From the NCBI GenBank assembly GCA_002345145.1, contig DDVC01000225.1:22618-72695 (forward strand): 50,078 nt of DNA, read 5' to 3'. The DNA is from Bacteroidetes bacterium UBA2322. GTDB taxonomy: Bacteria; Bacteroidota; Bacteroidia; Chitinophagales; UBA2359. The notes below the pieces were generated by a model, which had not been told where the DNA came from, did not search any database, and worked only from the letters and a program-made list of their open reading frames with translations. Below, piece by piece: positions 8,005-16,733 of this stretch (positions are counted from its first letter, which is position 1; the number at the start of each line of letters is the position of its first letter). Both the position numbers and the translations under genes were made by a program.

Positions 8005-9333
8005 ATGAACAAACATGTATGTTTTATCCTGCTGTTATTGCTTGTGGGCATTGCCGCACAAGTTGCCCATAGCCAAAGTTACACTAACTATTTTACCGGC
8101 GATACTACCGATGTGCAAACCCAAACACAGCCCGTAACGGTGCTAATGGGCGGCGCATTAGAAAGCGACCCGGCTATGGCTTGGTTTTTACAACATACCG
8201 GCGGCGGCGATATAGTAGTGCTGCGCACCAGCGGCGCTGATGGGTATAACAACTACCTGTTCTCTGAACTGGGTGTGCCGGTAAACTCCGTTCAAACCAT
8301 TGTTTGCAACGATGCTGCGGCGGCTTACAACCCCTATGTTATACAGCAAGTGCGCAATGCTGAGGGGCTTTGGTTTGCCGGTGGTAATCAGTGGTCTTAC
8401 CTGTCGTTTTGGAACAACACACCCTTAGACACCGCTTTTAACTACCTCATTAACGAAAAGCGCATACCTATAGGAGGGCTATCGGCAGGCATGGCTATAC
8501 AAGGCAGCATTATTTACACCGGTCAAAACGGCAGTGTAGTATCGCCGGCGGCGCTGCTCAATCCCTATAACGCACAAGTTACCTTGTTAAAAGACGATTT
8601 TTTGCACAACCCGTGGCTACAAAACGTAGTTACCGATACGCATTATGATAACCCCGACCGCCGAGGCAGGCATGTTGCCTTTTTAGCCCGAATAGCGCAA
8701 GATTACGGTATTACCGCTTATGGCATAGCCTGTAATGAGTACACCGCTGTTTGTATTGACCCAAATGGGTTGGCTACTGTTTTTGGAGAATATCCGGCTT
8801 ACGAAGATTATGCCTACTTTTTGCAAGTAAACTGCGCCCAACCTAATATGCCCGAAACTTGCCAGCCCAACCAACCCCTTACCTGGAACCGAAACCAGCA
8901 GGCAGTAGCGGCATATAAAGTGGCAGGAACCCCCGCCGGCGCTAATACTTTTGACCTTTCTAACTGGAATACCGGCATTGGAGGCACATGGCAGCACTGG
9001 TATGTAAACAACGGCATTTTTACCGATTTGCCCAACGTAGAACCCCTGCCCTGCTTAGGGGTAAATACACCCGATATTGCTCAGCCCGATGCGGTTATGC
9101 AGGTTTACCCCAATCCTGTGGCTAACACAGCCGTAATAACCCTGCCCCATAGCACAATAACAGGCGCTCAGGGCGTACTGAGCCTCTACGCCCTTAACGG
9201 ACAAGAAAAAATGCGCCTGCAACCTACCCAAAATACCGTACAACTCCATCTTAACCACCTGCCTGCCGGTATTTACCTCTTGCAATTTACAAACCAACAC
9301 CAACACTTCACCGCCCGATTGATAAAAGAGTAA
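8005..9333 (+). CDS. Secreted cyanophycinase-like S51 peptidase with T9SS sorting domain
   Basis: A 442-aa protein with a signal peptide (MNKHVCFILLLLLVGIAAQVAHSQ), an S51-family domain (residues ~40-285) and a C-terminal type A T9SS sorting domain (residues ~365-442: VYPNPVANTAVITLP ... LPAGIYLLQF ... ARLIKE). S51 features: FAGGNQ (124-129), the nucleophile motif GGLSAGMA with Ser160, and a His/Arg segment THYDNPDRRGRH. These match cyanophycinase and related peptidases, which cleave beta-Asp-Arg dipeptide polymers or other acidic substrates. Being exported, it could act on extracellular cyanophycin or similar peptides; the substrate is inference. It stands between a terminator-like hairpin and nhaA, with a 58-base gap to the latter. 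Confidence 0.8.
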   Translation: MNKHVCFILLLLLVGIAAQVAHSQSYTNYFTGDTTDVQTQTQPVTVLMGGALESDPAMAWFLQHTGGGDIVVLRTSGADGYNNYLFSELGVPVNSVQTIVCNDAAAAYNPYVIQQVRNAEGLWFAGGNQWSYLSFWNNTPLDTAFNYLINEKRIPIGGLSAGMAIQGSIIYTGQNGSVVSPAALLNPYNAQVTLLKDDFLHNPWLQNVVTDTHYDNPDRRGRHVAFLARIAQDYGITAYGIACNEYTAVCIDPNGLATVFGEYPAYEDYAYFLQVNCAQPNMPETCQPNQPLTWNRNQQAVAAYKVAGTPAGANTFDLSNWNTGIGGTWQHWYVNNGIFTDLPNVEPLPCLGVNTPDIAQPDAVMQVYPNPVANTAVITLPHSTITGAQGVLSLYALNGQEKMRLQPTQNTVQLHLNHLPAGIYLLQFTNQHQHFTARLIKE

Positions 9334-9391
9334 TTGCCGCTAAAACCCCGGTACGCCCCATCACGCACATACCTAAACACCTTACTCACAC

Positions 9392-10744
9392 ATGATTAAA
9401 CAAAAAAAAACAAAAATACCCCAAGCGCCCGTTGAGAAGTGGATAATAGACCCTATTAAACGCTTTATGAACAACAGCGTAATGAGTGGTATTATATTAT
9501 TTGCCTCAGCATTTTTGGCGTTGGTAATTTCAAACTCACCCTTAGCCGATGAATTTCATCATCTATGGGAAATAGAATTTTCTATCGGGTTTGGCGATTT
9601 TTTGCTCTCCAAGTCACTCCACCACTGGATAAACGATGGGTTAATGGCAGTGTTCTTTTTTGTGATAGGACTTGAACTAAAACGCGAAATGATAGCCGGC
9701 GAGCTAAGCAACCCTAAAAATGCCGTGCTGCCACTGGCAGCAGCAGTGGGTGGTATGGCGGTGCCGGCTGCTATATACTTGCTGTTTAACTTTTCTTCTG
9801 CCGAAACCACATCGGGCTGGGGTATTCCTATGGCTACCGATATTGCTTTTGCCTTAGGCGTACTATACCTGCTGGGCAACAGAGCGCCCATATCGCTCAA
9901 AATTTTTCTTACTGCCCTTGCCATAACCGATGACTTGGGCGCCGTATTGGTCATAGCCCTTTTTTATACTTCCGATATTAACTTTGTAAGTTTGCTAACC
10001 GGTGCAGGCTTTATGACCGTACTTATAACTGCCAACCTCATTGGTGTGCGCAATACGTTATTTTATGCCATTGTAGGCATAGGCGGCTTGTGGCTGGCAT
10101 TTTTGATGTCGGGCGTACATGCTACTATTGCTGCGGTATTGGCAGCCTTTACCATTCCGGCAAGGGTAAAGGTAAACGAAACCATTTGTACCGAAGAGCT
10201 AACTTACCTGTTAAACAAATTTAGAAAAGCACACCCCAACAATGTGCCCACCGTTACCGATGAGCAACTCCATATTTTGGAAGATATAAGAAACGTAGCC
10301 AAAAATGCCCTTACCCCATTGCAGCGGTTAGAACATGCCATGCACCCTTTGGTGGCGTTTGTGGTTATGCCCGTTTTTGCCCTTAGTAACGGAGGCATCA
10401 CCTTTACCGCCGGCATGTTGCAGCAGTTAGCCAGTCCGGTAGTATTGGGTGTGTTTGTGGGGCTACTGCTGGGCAAAGTAGTAGGCGTAGTAGGTATGGT
10501 ATGGCTGCTGCTTAAACTAAAATGGGCAACCCTGCCGGCAGGATTAAACAAGCAACACATCATAGGAGCCGGATTTTTGGCAGCCATTGGCTTTACTATG
10601 TCTTTGTTTATTTCCGGTTTGGCTTTTAAAGATTCTGAATACCTGGTGCAAGCTAAAATAGGCATTTTATCTGCCTCTATTATTGCCGGTATAGTGGGGT
10701 ATTTAATTGTTAAAAAAGCCTCTCAACAACCCCCAAACTCATGA
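9392..10744 (+). CDS. nhaA: Na+/H+ antiporter NhaA
   Basis: A 450-aa inner-membrane sodium/proton antiporter for pH and sodium homeostasis. It has ~12 hydrophobic segments, and the two key motifs are intact: MATDIAFALGVLYLLGNR (the Asp equivalent to E. coli Asp133) and ALAITDDLGAVLVI (the Asp-Asp pair equivalent to Asp163/164). The C-terminal AAIGFTMSLFISGLAF is also typical. The family length is ~390-450 aa; the extra residues here are an N-terminal lead and a cytoplasmic loop at ~270-310 (FRKAHPNNVPTVTDEQL). Its stop overlaps the start of the RNase D gene by 4 bases (ATGA), so the two are probably cotranscribed. Confidence 0.95.
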   Translation: MIKQKKTKIPQAPVEKWIIDPIKRFMNNSVMSGIILFASAFLALVISNSPLADEFHHLWEIEFSIGFGDFLLSKSLHHWINDGLMAVFFFVIGLELKREMIAGELSNPKNAVLPLAAAVGGMAVPAAIYLLFNFSSAETTSGWGIPMATDIAFALGVLYLLGNRAPISLKIFLTALAITDDLGAVLVIALFYTSDINFVSLLTGAGFMTVLITANLIGVRNTLFYAIVGIGGLWLAFLMSGVHATIAAVLAAFTIPARVKVNETICTEELTYLLNKFRKAHPNNVPTVTDEQLHILEDIRNVAKNALTPLQRLEHAMHPLVAFVVMPVFALSNGGITFTAGMLQQLASPVVLGVFVGLLLGKVVGVVGMVWLLLKLKWATLPAGLNKQHIIGAGFLAAIGFTMSLFISGLAFKDSEYLVQAKIGILSASIIAGIVGYLIVKKASQQPPNS

Positions 10745-11955
10745 GCCTACCTCCCGCCGCCCCTTATAACATACAGTTGGTAAAAACAGCTCAAGAGCTT
10801 TTGCACTGTTGCTCTATCATTGCTAAGGAGCCCCAAATTGCCATTGATACAGAGTTCGACAGAAACAGGTTTAAATACGGTCTTAACCTGTGCGTAGCAC
10901 AAATAGCTACGCCAGAGGTTTGTTATATTATTGACCCCATCAGCATTTGCCGAACCGATGCCGAATTTAGAACCCTGCTCCAACCTATGTGGGACATTGT
11001 AAATGACCCACAGGTGGAAAAAATAATTTACGACTGCACCGAAGACCTTAAGGTTTTTGTGAAATATGGTTGTAAGCCCACTAACATATTTGACCTCAAA
11101 ATTGCCGAAAAAGTGTTGGCGCTGCAAAGTACCTCTTTTGTTAGCCTGATAAAAAATACCATTGATGTAAATATAGACAAACAACTACAGGTTACCAACT
11201 GGCACAAACGCCCCTTATCTGAACAAATGATGGAGTATCTTGCCAATGATGTGGTTTTTTTAATAGAGGTTAAACAAATGTTAGCACAACAATTGCAACA
11301 AACCCGGCGCACACCATGGTTTGAAGAGGAAATGAAACAACTGATAATTAAACAAGCTATTGAAATTGACAACGGCTTGCCAAAATTTGAATCAAATGTC
11401 CGATACAAACAACTGCCCGATAACCAAAAACTGGCAGCTATGGAACTCTGGCTGCTGCGAGACCGCTTTGCCCAAAAATATAATGTGCCCCACCACTACG
11501 TTTTTTCCGAAGACAAACTGTTCCACTTTGCCGAACACCTTCAGCAATACTTAACCCCTACCCAATGGGAAAATGAAAAAGGCATACACCGTAGGTTAAA
11601 AGGACAAGACCTATACAAATTTATCAACCAACTACAGCATATTGCCCAAAAAATAGCTGCATTGCCCCCCGCATTGCCCCCGGCACCAACTAAAAACTAC
11701 ACACCCGCACCCAACCCTGCCAACGATGCCGTAAAAATAGAACGCGAAAAATTTAAGGAGTTTATGCTACCCATTCAGCAGCATTTGGAGGCTAAATACG
11801 ACAAAAAAACCCAAGAAATCATTTTAAGCAATCGCTATGTACAAGACCTCTTTAAATACAAACGGCTCGATGTGATTAAAAAATACGCCGCCCAAGAAGT
11901 ATTGCTTGCCGCCCAAGAACTAAATATAAACCTTGCTGATTATTTGCAAATTTAA
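10741..11955 (+). CDS. rnd: Ribonuclease D-like 3'-5' exonuclease
   Basis: A 404-aa DEDDy-type exonuclease with HRDC domain, likely acting in 3' trimming of tRNA or other stable RNA. Exo motif I is AIDTEFDR (Asp36, Glu38), motif II is IIYDCTEDLKVF (Asp102) and motif III is YLANDVVFL (Tyr166, Asp170). The HRDC-like region is at residues ~225-300 (LWLLRDRFAQKYNVPHHYVF). A Pro-rich stretch (~308-325) links to a charged C-terminal region that may be a second HRDC-like fold. The ATG at 10741 overlaps the nhaA stop. Length is close to E. coli RNase D (375 aa). Confidence 0.88.
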   Translation: MSLPPAAPYNIQLVKTAQELLHCCSIIAKEPQIAIDTEFDRNRFKYGLNLCVAQIATPEVCYIIDPISICRTDAEFRTLLQPMWDIVNDPQVEKIIYDCTEDLKVFVKYGCKPTNIFDLKIAEKVLALQSTSFVSLIKNTIDVNIDKQLQVTNWHKRPLSEQMMEYLANDVVFLIEVKQMLAQQLQQTRRTPWFEEEMKQLIIKQAIEIDNGLPKFESNVRYKQLPDNQKLAAMELWLLRDRFAQKYNVPHHYVFSEDKLFHFAEHLQQYLTPTQWENEKGIHRRLKGQDLYKFINQLQHIAQKIAALPPALPPAPTKNYTPAPNPANDAVKIEREKFKEFMLPIQQHLEAKYDKKTQEIILSNRYVQDLFKYKRLDVIKKYAAQEVLLAAQELNINLADYLQI

Positions 11956-12075
11956 CTGCCCAAATCTGCCGCAATTTCGCTACTGCCTGCCAACGAGGGC
12001 AGCCCCAATTTAATCATATCGGGATATTCCCACCCGATAAACGGATAAACGAAAAGTGTTGTTTGGAGCAACATA

Positions 12076-12102
12076 AAACAACAACAAGCCCGATTGCAGT
12101 TT
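12076..12102 (+). repeat. 27-bp dispersed repeat, copy 2
   Basis: AAACAACAACAAGCCCGAT followed by TGCAGTTT, matching the copies at 5468 and 42842. Downstream, TATTTTCAAAAATCTGTACT (12132-12151) resembles the sequence at 43244 (TATTTTCATAAATCTGTTCA), so the 12076 and 42842 surroundings may derive from a longer shared repeat. Confidence 0.5.
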
Positions 12103-12224
12103 ATCGGCATTTGTCTAAATGAAATTGGTCTGTATTTTCAAAAATCTGTACTAACCTGCTGCATCAGTTGTAGCTATGCCTATTTTTACAATTTTGCAAC
12201 CCACTAAGCTATTACAAACAAACA

Positions 12225-13346
12225 ATGAAAACAATCATTTTATTTGTTTTTGCTTTTTTGTGTGCGCATATTTGCGCTGCGCAACCCCTGCCTCCCAAGC
12301 AGGCATATCCGCTAAATAGTAAGCAGATTCACAGTGGTCATAGTTTAACCGACCCATTGTTTTATCCGCACTGGCCCGGTCAGTATGTAAACTTAATTGC
12401 CAACGTAAATTCCTTGGCTGCATGGCAACTTTTTGATGCAATGGTCGGAAAATCAACAACGCCCGGATCATCTATGAAACACCGATGGGATACGCCAATA
12501 GGTTTTGGCTCGCCCGATGCAAGGTTACATATTGCCAATTGGGAACTCCTCTCAATAACCGAAAGAGTGCCCTTGTACTACGAGGGCGGCAATACACAAC
12601 AATGGTATTTAGATGGCATTCAGGAGCAAAAGCAATACCTCTCGTTATTTGTAAACAATGCGTGGAATAATGGCAACAACGGCAACGGAACCCCCACGCT
12701 GTTATGGACAACATGGACAAATTTAGACGGCAGCAATGGTCCGTGGCGGCAAATGCTGGATACGCAGGGCGAAGAATTTGAAAGAATGCAAGATTATGCC
12801 AATGCAAACAGACCAAGTGGCGCACCACCGGTATATATAATACCCGGACATAAAATGATGGCTCGCTTGTATGATGATATTCAACTTGGTCTTGTTCCCG
12901 GAATTACAAACATCAATCAGTTTTTTGGCGACAATATACACACAAACGAATTAGGGGCATATGCAATAAGTATGATGCATTACGCCTGCATTTTCAACCA
13001 AAGTCCGGTAGGGCTACCCAATAACCTGCTGCCCGATGCACCGACCGGCACTCCAATACCCTCGCCGGCGCTTGCCCTATACTTGCAAACCATGATATGG
13101 AATGTAGTTACCACCTACCCGCGCACAGGCATAACTATTCCTACCTGTAATCCTGTAATTACCGGAAACAGTACCGCTTGTGCCAATGCACCCGCAACCT
13201 ACTCCGTTCCTGCCATTACAGGCGCTACTTATGTGTGGACAGTAACCGGCGGCACTATCCTAAGCGGACAAGGTGCCCACCAAATTACCGTACAATGGAA
13301 CAACGGCACAGCCGGAACAGTTAATGTGGAACAGACTGTGCCGTAA
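12225..13346 (+). CDS. Secreted SGNH-like hydrolase with PKD-like domain, probably C-terminally truncated
   Basis: A 373-aa protein with a signal peptide (MKTIILFVFAFLCAHICAAQ). The likely SGNH/GDSL hydrolase core has a Ser in GHSLTD (Ser40) and a C-terminal Asp/His pair in GDNIHTNELGAYAISMM (Asp236, His239), the usual arrangement of the catalytic Ser and DxxH. An Ig/PKD-like domain of the Bacteroidota type follows (residues ~310-373: CNPVITGNSTACANAPATYS ... GTAGTVNVEQTVP). The protein stops right after this domain. Relatives usually continue into further domains and a T9SS sorting domain, which is absent here, so the 3' end looks lost. DNA resembling the same domain end recurs at 13967. Substrate unknown. 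Confidence 0.65.
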   Translation: MKTIILFVFAFLCAHICAAQPLPPKQAYPLNSKQIHSGHSLTDPLFYPHWPGQYVNLIANVNSLAAWQLFDAMVGKSTTPGSSMKHRWDTPIGFGSPDARLHIANWELLSITERVPLYYEGGNTQQWYLDGIQEQKQYLSLFVNNAWNNGNNGNGTPTLLWTTWTNLDGSNGPWRQMLDTQGEEFERMQDYANANRPSGAPPVYIIPGHKMMARLYDDIQLGLVPGITNINQFFGDNIHTNELGAYAISMMHYACIFNQSPVGLPNNLLPDAPTGTPIPSPALALYLQTMIWNVVTTYPRTGITIPTCNPVITGNSTACANAPATYSVPAITGATYVWTVTGGTILSGQGAHQITVQWNNGTAGTVNVEQTVP

Positions 13347-13471
13347 AATAAAGGTATCTCTGAAACATAACAGCACAAAAGCGCGCCATAAAAAAGTAGT
13401 GATATAAATTCCATTGACTGCTCCGGTAAAAGTTATGCAACACAACAAACAAAACTGCTAAACTGCCATTT

Positions 13472-13734
13472 ATGACTCAAAACGCGGCAATTGCTTATAT
13501 AGCAGGAGTGCATTTGCTGCCTTTGTTTGTAGCGCCGGCGGCAGCAATAGGGCTAATTTACAGCTCTTTTGCCCAAGAACTGCATGTACTAAAAAATGGC
13601 AAAGATATTGAAGTAGAAATTTTGAGTCTGCCTGACAATTGCGGTGGCAAAGGACAAAAAGAAATTAGTTTTTTTATCAAAACAAGACAAACTACTTAAC
13701 AATAGACCAAGCCGATTGTTATGCTGGAAAATAG
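13472..13734 (+). pseudogene. Small exported protein of unknown function, possibly frameshifted
   Basis: An ATG at 13472 opens a 75-codon frame to 13699, with a hydrophobic N-terminus (IAYIAGVHLLPLFVAPAAAIG) that could be a signal or membrane segment, then FAQELHVLKNGKDIEVEIL. At an A-rich site near 13678-13683, one extra base would keep the frame open with KNKTNYLTIDQADCYAGK to a stop at 13732-13734. The continuation looks as protein-like as the part before it, so a one-base deletion is plausible. I do not recognise the family. It could equally be a fortuitous open frame. Confidence 0.3.
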
Positions 13735-13966
13735 GCAAAAGGGCAAAAACCGGCATTAAAATATGATGCACACCTTAATGCGTTTGCAAACCCGATGCAC
13801 CAATCGGGAATTTGTCTTAAAAACACCGTCATTGTATGGGTTTGTATAATTTTTGAGGTATTGTGGTGCGGCAGCATTTTACTGCTACGCATCAATTTAG
13901 CGCTACCCCCAAACTATTTCTACTAAATCTACTCCCATTTTTGGCGGCGCTACTTTAAACAAATAA

Positions 13967-14038
13967 GGTGCCCCCAAAATTACCATACAACGCAGCGCCC
14001 GAACTGTGGGAACGGTGAGCATACAACAAACGCAACTA
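13967..14038 (+). pseudogene. Relic of a PKD-like domain
   Basis: Reading from 13967, the DNA gives GAPKITIQRSARTVGTVSIQ followed by QTQ. This aligns without gaps with GAHQITVQWNNGTAGTVNVE followed by QT at the end of the SGNH protein (13272-13342). There is no start codon and no upstream domain in frame. It is a remnant or duplicated fragment, ending where repeat R1 copy b begins. Confidence 0.6.
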
Positions 14039-14344
14039 CTTACCCTGTGTCTTGGTCTTAACTAAATTCCCTGTGATAACCGCAAAGAACGCAAAGGGCA
14101 GCGCAAAGCCCCCAAACACTTTGTATTTTTTGCGGTTTTTCTTTGCGTAAAATCTTACCAATTAGCCTGCAAATACGCCAAGAACCTGCATGATGGGCAG
14201 CACTTAAGTAGCTATTATTTTTCAAAAATCTGTGCAAATCAGCCGCATCCGCGTTATCCGTGTGCTAACTGCTGCCGGAAATCTTACCAATTAGCCTGCA
14301 AATACGCCATGAATTTGAATTGCAGATAGTACCTAAGTAGTTAC
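14033..14344 (+). repeat. Dispersed intergenic repeat (family R1), copy b with partial duplication
   Basis: Bases 14033-14275 match R1 copy a at 6392-6630. Bases 14279-14344 then repeat an inner part of the same block: AAATCTTACCAATTAGCCTG is present at both ~14150 and ~14279, and both continue with CAAATACGCCA. Copy b thus carries an internal partial duplication. No coding potential was seen. Confidence 0.75.
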
Positions 14345-14372
14345 CAACGAACAATAGCATAATAGAGCCTTT

Positions 14373-14801
14373 TTACTTACTGCTCTTTACCGCCGTGCCT
14401 ACAATTTCTTTGTAAGGGTATTTTTTTTGCCAAATATGCCCCTGTTTGTCCACAGCATAGGTAATAGGAGGCTCTGTTACAATAGAGAGCATATAAGCAA
14501 ACTCCGTTTCTCTGCCCAGCGGGGGTCGGTCTTTAAAACCCACCAGCAAAATGCTCTCATCGGGCTGAACTTGCAAAATTTCGTCATTGGGCATTACGTA
14601 AAAAACCGTTACATTGTCATACAGCTCGCATTTGTAAGCATATCCATCGGTAGTGGAGCGGATATTATTGGCTTTCAAGGCAGCCATGCGTTCTGCCTGA
14701 ATTTCGTCGGCGCTTCGGTACTGTGCAAATAAACTATGACTGCCCAAGGCTAACACAACCAAAAAAACAAAAAACAAACTTAAAAATCGGGTTATTTTCA
14801 T
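14373..14801 (-). CDS. Small secreted protein of unknown function
   Basis: A 142-aa protein with a clear signal peptide (MKITRFLSLFFVFLVVLALGSHSLFAQ), so it is exported to the periplasm or beyond. The mature ~115 residues begin YRSADEIQAERMAALKANNI and contain short beta-rich segments (VTVFYVMPNDEILQV, SILLVGF, ITYAVDKQGHIWQKKYPYK). I do not recognise a family. It has no lipobox and no sorting domain. It is transcribed alone, divergent from the gene at 15058. Real gene likely, because of the signal peptide and the absence of overlap with another candidate. Confidence 0.65.
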   Translation of the reverse strand: MKITRFLSLFFVFLVVLALGSHSLFAQYRSADEIQAERMAALKANNIRSTTDGYAYKCELYDNVTVFYVMPNDEILQVQPDESILLVGFKDRPPLGRETEFAYMLSIVTEPPITYAVDKQGHIWQKKYPYKEIVGTAVKSSK

Positions 14802-15057
14802 GGCTTCGTCGGTTTTAAAGCAAAAAAAAGTTAAACACCTTTGTTACTTGCGCTATTCAACGCAACTTTGCGTTAAATGAACAGTTTGCCTACTTTGCAG
14901 GTTTTATACTTCTACCCAAACCCTTAAAATTTATCCTACACACCAAAAACAACAAAGCCCCCACAAGCCAGCCCTTACAACAGGCTGCGTATGTTTGCCA
15001 ACCAACACTTTACCTTAATAATAACCACAAATAACCCCGCTACAACAAAAAAATACC

Positions 15058-16329
15058 ATGAAAAAACTACTGTTTGCTGTTTTATGTATGCTGTTTGCAG
15101 CCAAAATGCAGGCATCTTACATACTCATATACATGGATGAAAAACAAAAAAACCATCTCAAAGCCTACGGCGTAGCCTATTATGTATTGCAAAACAACAT
15201 AGAAGTGGACTGGCTGCTCAATTACCGCGGCGGCAGTTTTGCTTTTAAGTATTACGACAAGTTTGAGGCAACCTGCCGCATACGCGGCGTAAGCTATGAT
15301 ATTGTGCCCGATGTGCAGTACACCAATATCTTGCAGGAAATAGCCAATCCCGAAGTGAATATGGACGTGGTGAAATTAGAAAAAGTGCCTAAAATAGCTG
15401 TTTACACCCCTAAAAACAAACCCCACCACCCCGAACTGCCCTGGGACGATGCCGTAACCTTAGTGCTGGAGTTTGCCGAAATACCCTTTGATAAAGTGTA
15501 TGACGAGGAAGTATTAGACGAAAAACTCTCTAAATACGATTGGCTTCACCTACACCACGAAGACTTTACCGGTCAGTACGGGCGTTTTTATGCCTCTTAC
15601 CGCACACAACCATGGTATATAGACCAAGTAAAATACGAAGAAGCCAAGGCAAAACAACTCGGATTTAACAAGGTTTCGCAAATGAAACTTGCCGTAGCCA
15701 AAAAAATTAAGCAATATGTGGCAGGCGGCGGTTTTATGTTTGCCATGTGCTCCGCTACCGATTCTTTTGACATTGCCCTCTCTGCCGAAGGTGCAGATAT
15801 TTGCGACCGTATGTTTGACGGCGATGCCCCCGACCCCGGCGCACAGCAAAAATTAGATTACAATAAAACCTTTGCTTTTAAGGACTACAAACTCAGTATA
15901 AACCCCTATGAATACGAGTTTTCGGAAATTGATGCCACCCAAACCCGAAATGTGCCCAAAAACATGGACTATTTTACCCTGTTTGAGTTCTCTGCCAAAT
16001 GGGACCCCGTGCCTACCATGCTCACCCAAAACCACACCCAAACCGTAAAAGGTTTTATGGGGCAAACCACCGCCTTTGGTAAAAAATTTGTTAAATCTGA
16101 TGTGTTGGTTATGGGCGAAAACAAAGCCGCCAGCGAAGCCCGATATGTTCACAACGAATTTGGTCAAGGTTTTTGGACTTTTTACGGCGGACACGACCCC
16201 GAAGACTACCAACACCTGGTGGGCGAACCCGAAACCGACATCAGCCTTTACCCAAACTCGCCCGGCTACCGCCTTATCTTAAACAACGTGCTTTTTCCGG
16301 CTGCCAAAAAGAAAAAACGCAAAACGTAA
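15058..16329 (+). CDS. Conserved exported Bacteroidota protein (database name 'asparagine synthetase B')
   Basis: A 423-aa protein with a signal peptide (MKKLLFAVLCMLFAAKMQAS) directly followed by YILIYMDEKQKNHLKAYGVA. From memory, this family is widespread in Bacteroidota and is often labelled asparagine synthetase B, but none of the glutaminase or ATP-pyrophosphatase motifs of AsnB are visible and the protein is exported. Strong segments are WLLNYRGGSF, WLHLHHEDFTGQYGRFYASY, VAGGGFMFAMCSATDSFDIA and FWTFYGGHDPEDYQHLVG. The GGGFMFAMC and GGHDPED pieces recall class I glutamine-amidotransferase-like or ThuA-like folds. The C-terminus is lysine-rich (AAKKKKRKT). True function unknown. Confidence 0.75.
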   Translation: MKKLLFAVLCMLFAAKMQASYILIYMDEKQKNHLKAYGVAYYVLQNNIEVDWLLNYRGGSFAFKYYDKFEATCRIRGVSYDIVPDVQYTNILQEIANPEVNMDVVKLEKVPKIAVYTPKNKPHHPELPWDDAVTLVLEFAEIPFDKVYDEEVLDEKLSKYDWLHLHHEDFTGQYGRFYASYRTQPWYIDQVKYEEAKAKQLGFNKVSQMKLAVAKKIKQYVAGGGFMFAMCSATDSFDIALSAEGADICDRMFDGDAPDPGAQQKLDYNKTFAFKDYKLSINPYEYEFSEIDATQTRNVPKNMDYFTLFEFSAKWDPVPTMLTQNHTQTVKGFMGQTTAFGKKFVKSDVLVMGENKAASEARYVHNEFGQGFWTFYGGHDPEDYQHLVGEPETDISLYPNSPGYRLILNNVLFPAAKKKKRKT

Positions 16330-16733
16330 ATCGGGAGGGCATGGCTGTTTGGTAGGTTGCTTTCTTAGCATCGGGTTGGCGGTAATTAAACAACCCCCTC
16401 AGAGCAAACATGCGCCTTTGGGGTTGGGTTGGGAACTATGGGGGCGAAGTATGGGTTTTGTATTGTAACAGGCACTTAATACCCAAAGTAGCAGAAGGCA
16501 TCAACTTTACTACATAATAAATCGTAACTTTGCTGTAGTAAATAGTATAGTCCATAAAGCAAAACAGGTGATATTTAGCGGCGTTACTAAAATTACACCG
16601 TCATCTTCCATACCAAATAAATGGCGCCGCTTTGAGCGCTACCCTCGCCTACTATCTATTGGGTTGGATATTTAAATTTAGGTGTCACCAACCCAATTTT
16701 GTAAAAAGATAAAAAACTATAAAGCCAAAACGA
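16330..16733. other. Gene-free stretch with an inverted repeat
   Basis: This 404-base gap has no gene. It includes a TAACTTTG box at about 16525-16532 that could be a -7 element, and a 10-bp perfect inverted repeat at 16658-16697 listed separately. Base composition becomes AT-rich toward the next gene. Confidence 0.5.
16658..16697. repeat. Inverted repeat upstream of the DUF91-like gene
   Basis: ATTGGGTTGG at 16658-16667 and its exact complement CCAACCCAAT at 16688-16697 are separated by a 20-base AT-rich spacer, 36 bases before the ATG at 16734. It could be an operator for that gene or a weak hairpin. No protein partner is suggested by the sequence. Confidence 0.45.

Larger units (their letters stand above)
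13347..14372. other. Decayed intergenic region after the SGNH gene
   Basis: About 1 kb with no firm gene. It contains a short possibly frameshifted open frame (13472-13734), an unassigned stretch 13735-13966, a PKD-domain relic at 13967-14038 and a repeat block 14033-14344. This looks like debris from a longer secreted-protein gene that was broken and invaded by repeats. Confidence 0.5.

Noticed and set aside
15058..16329. Asparagine synthetase function
   Set aside because: No N-terminal Cys amidotransferase site and no ATP-pyrophosphatase motif; the protein carries a signal peptide.
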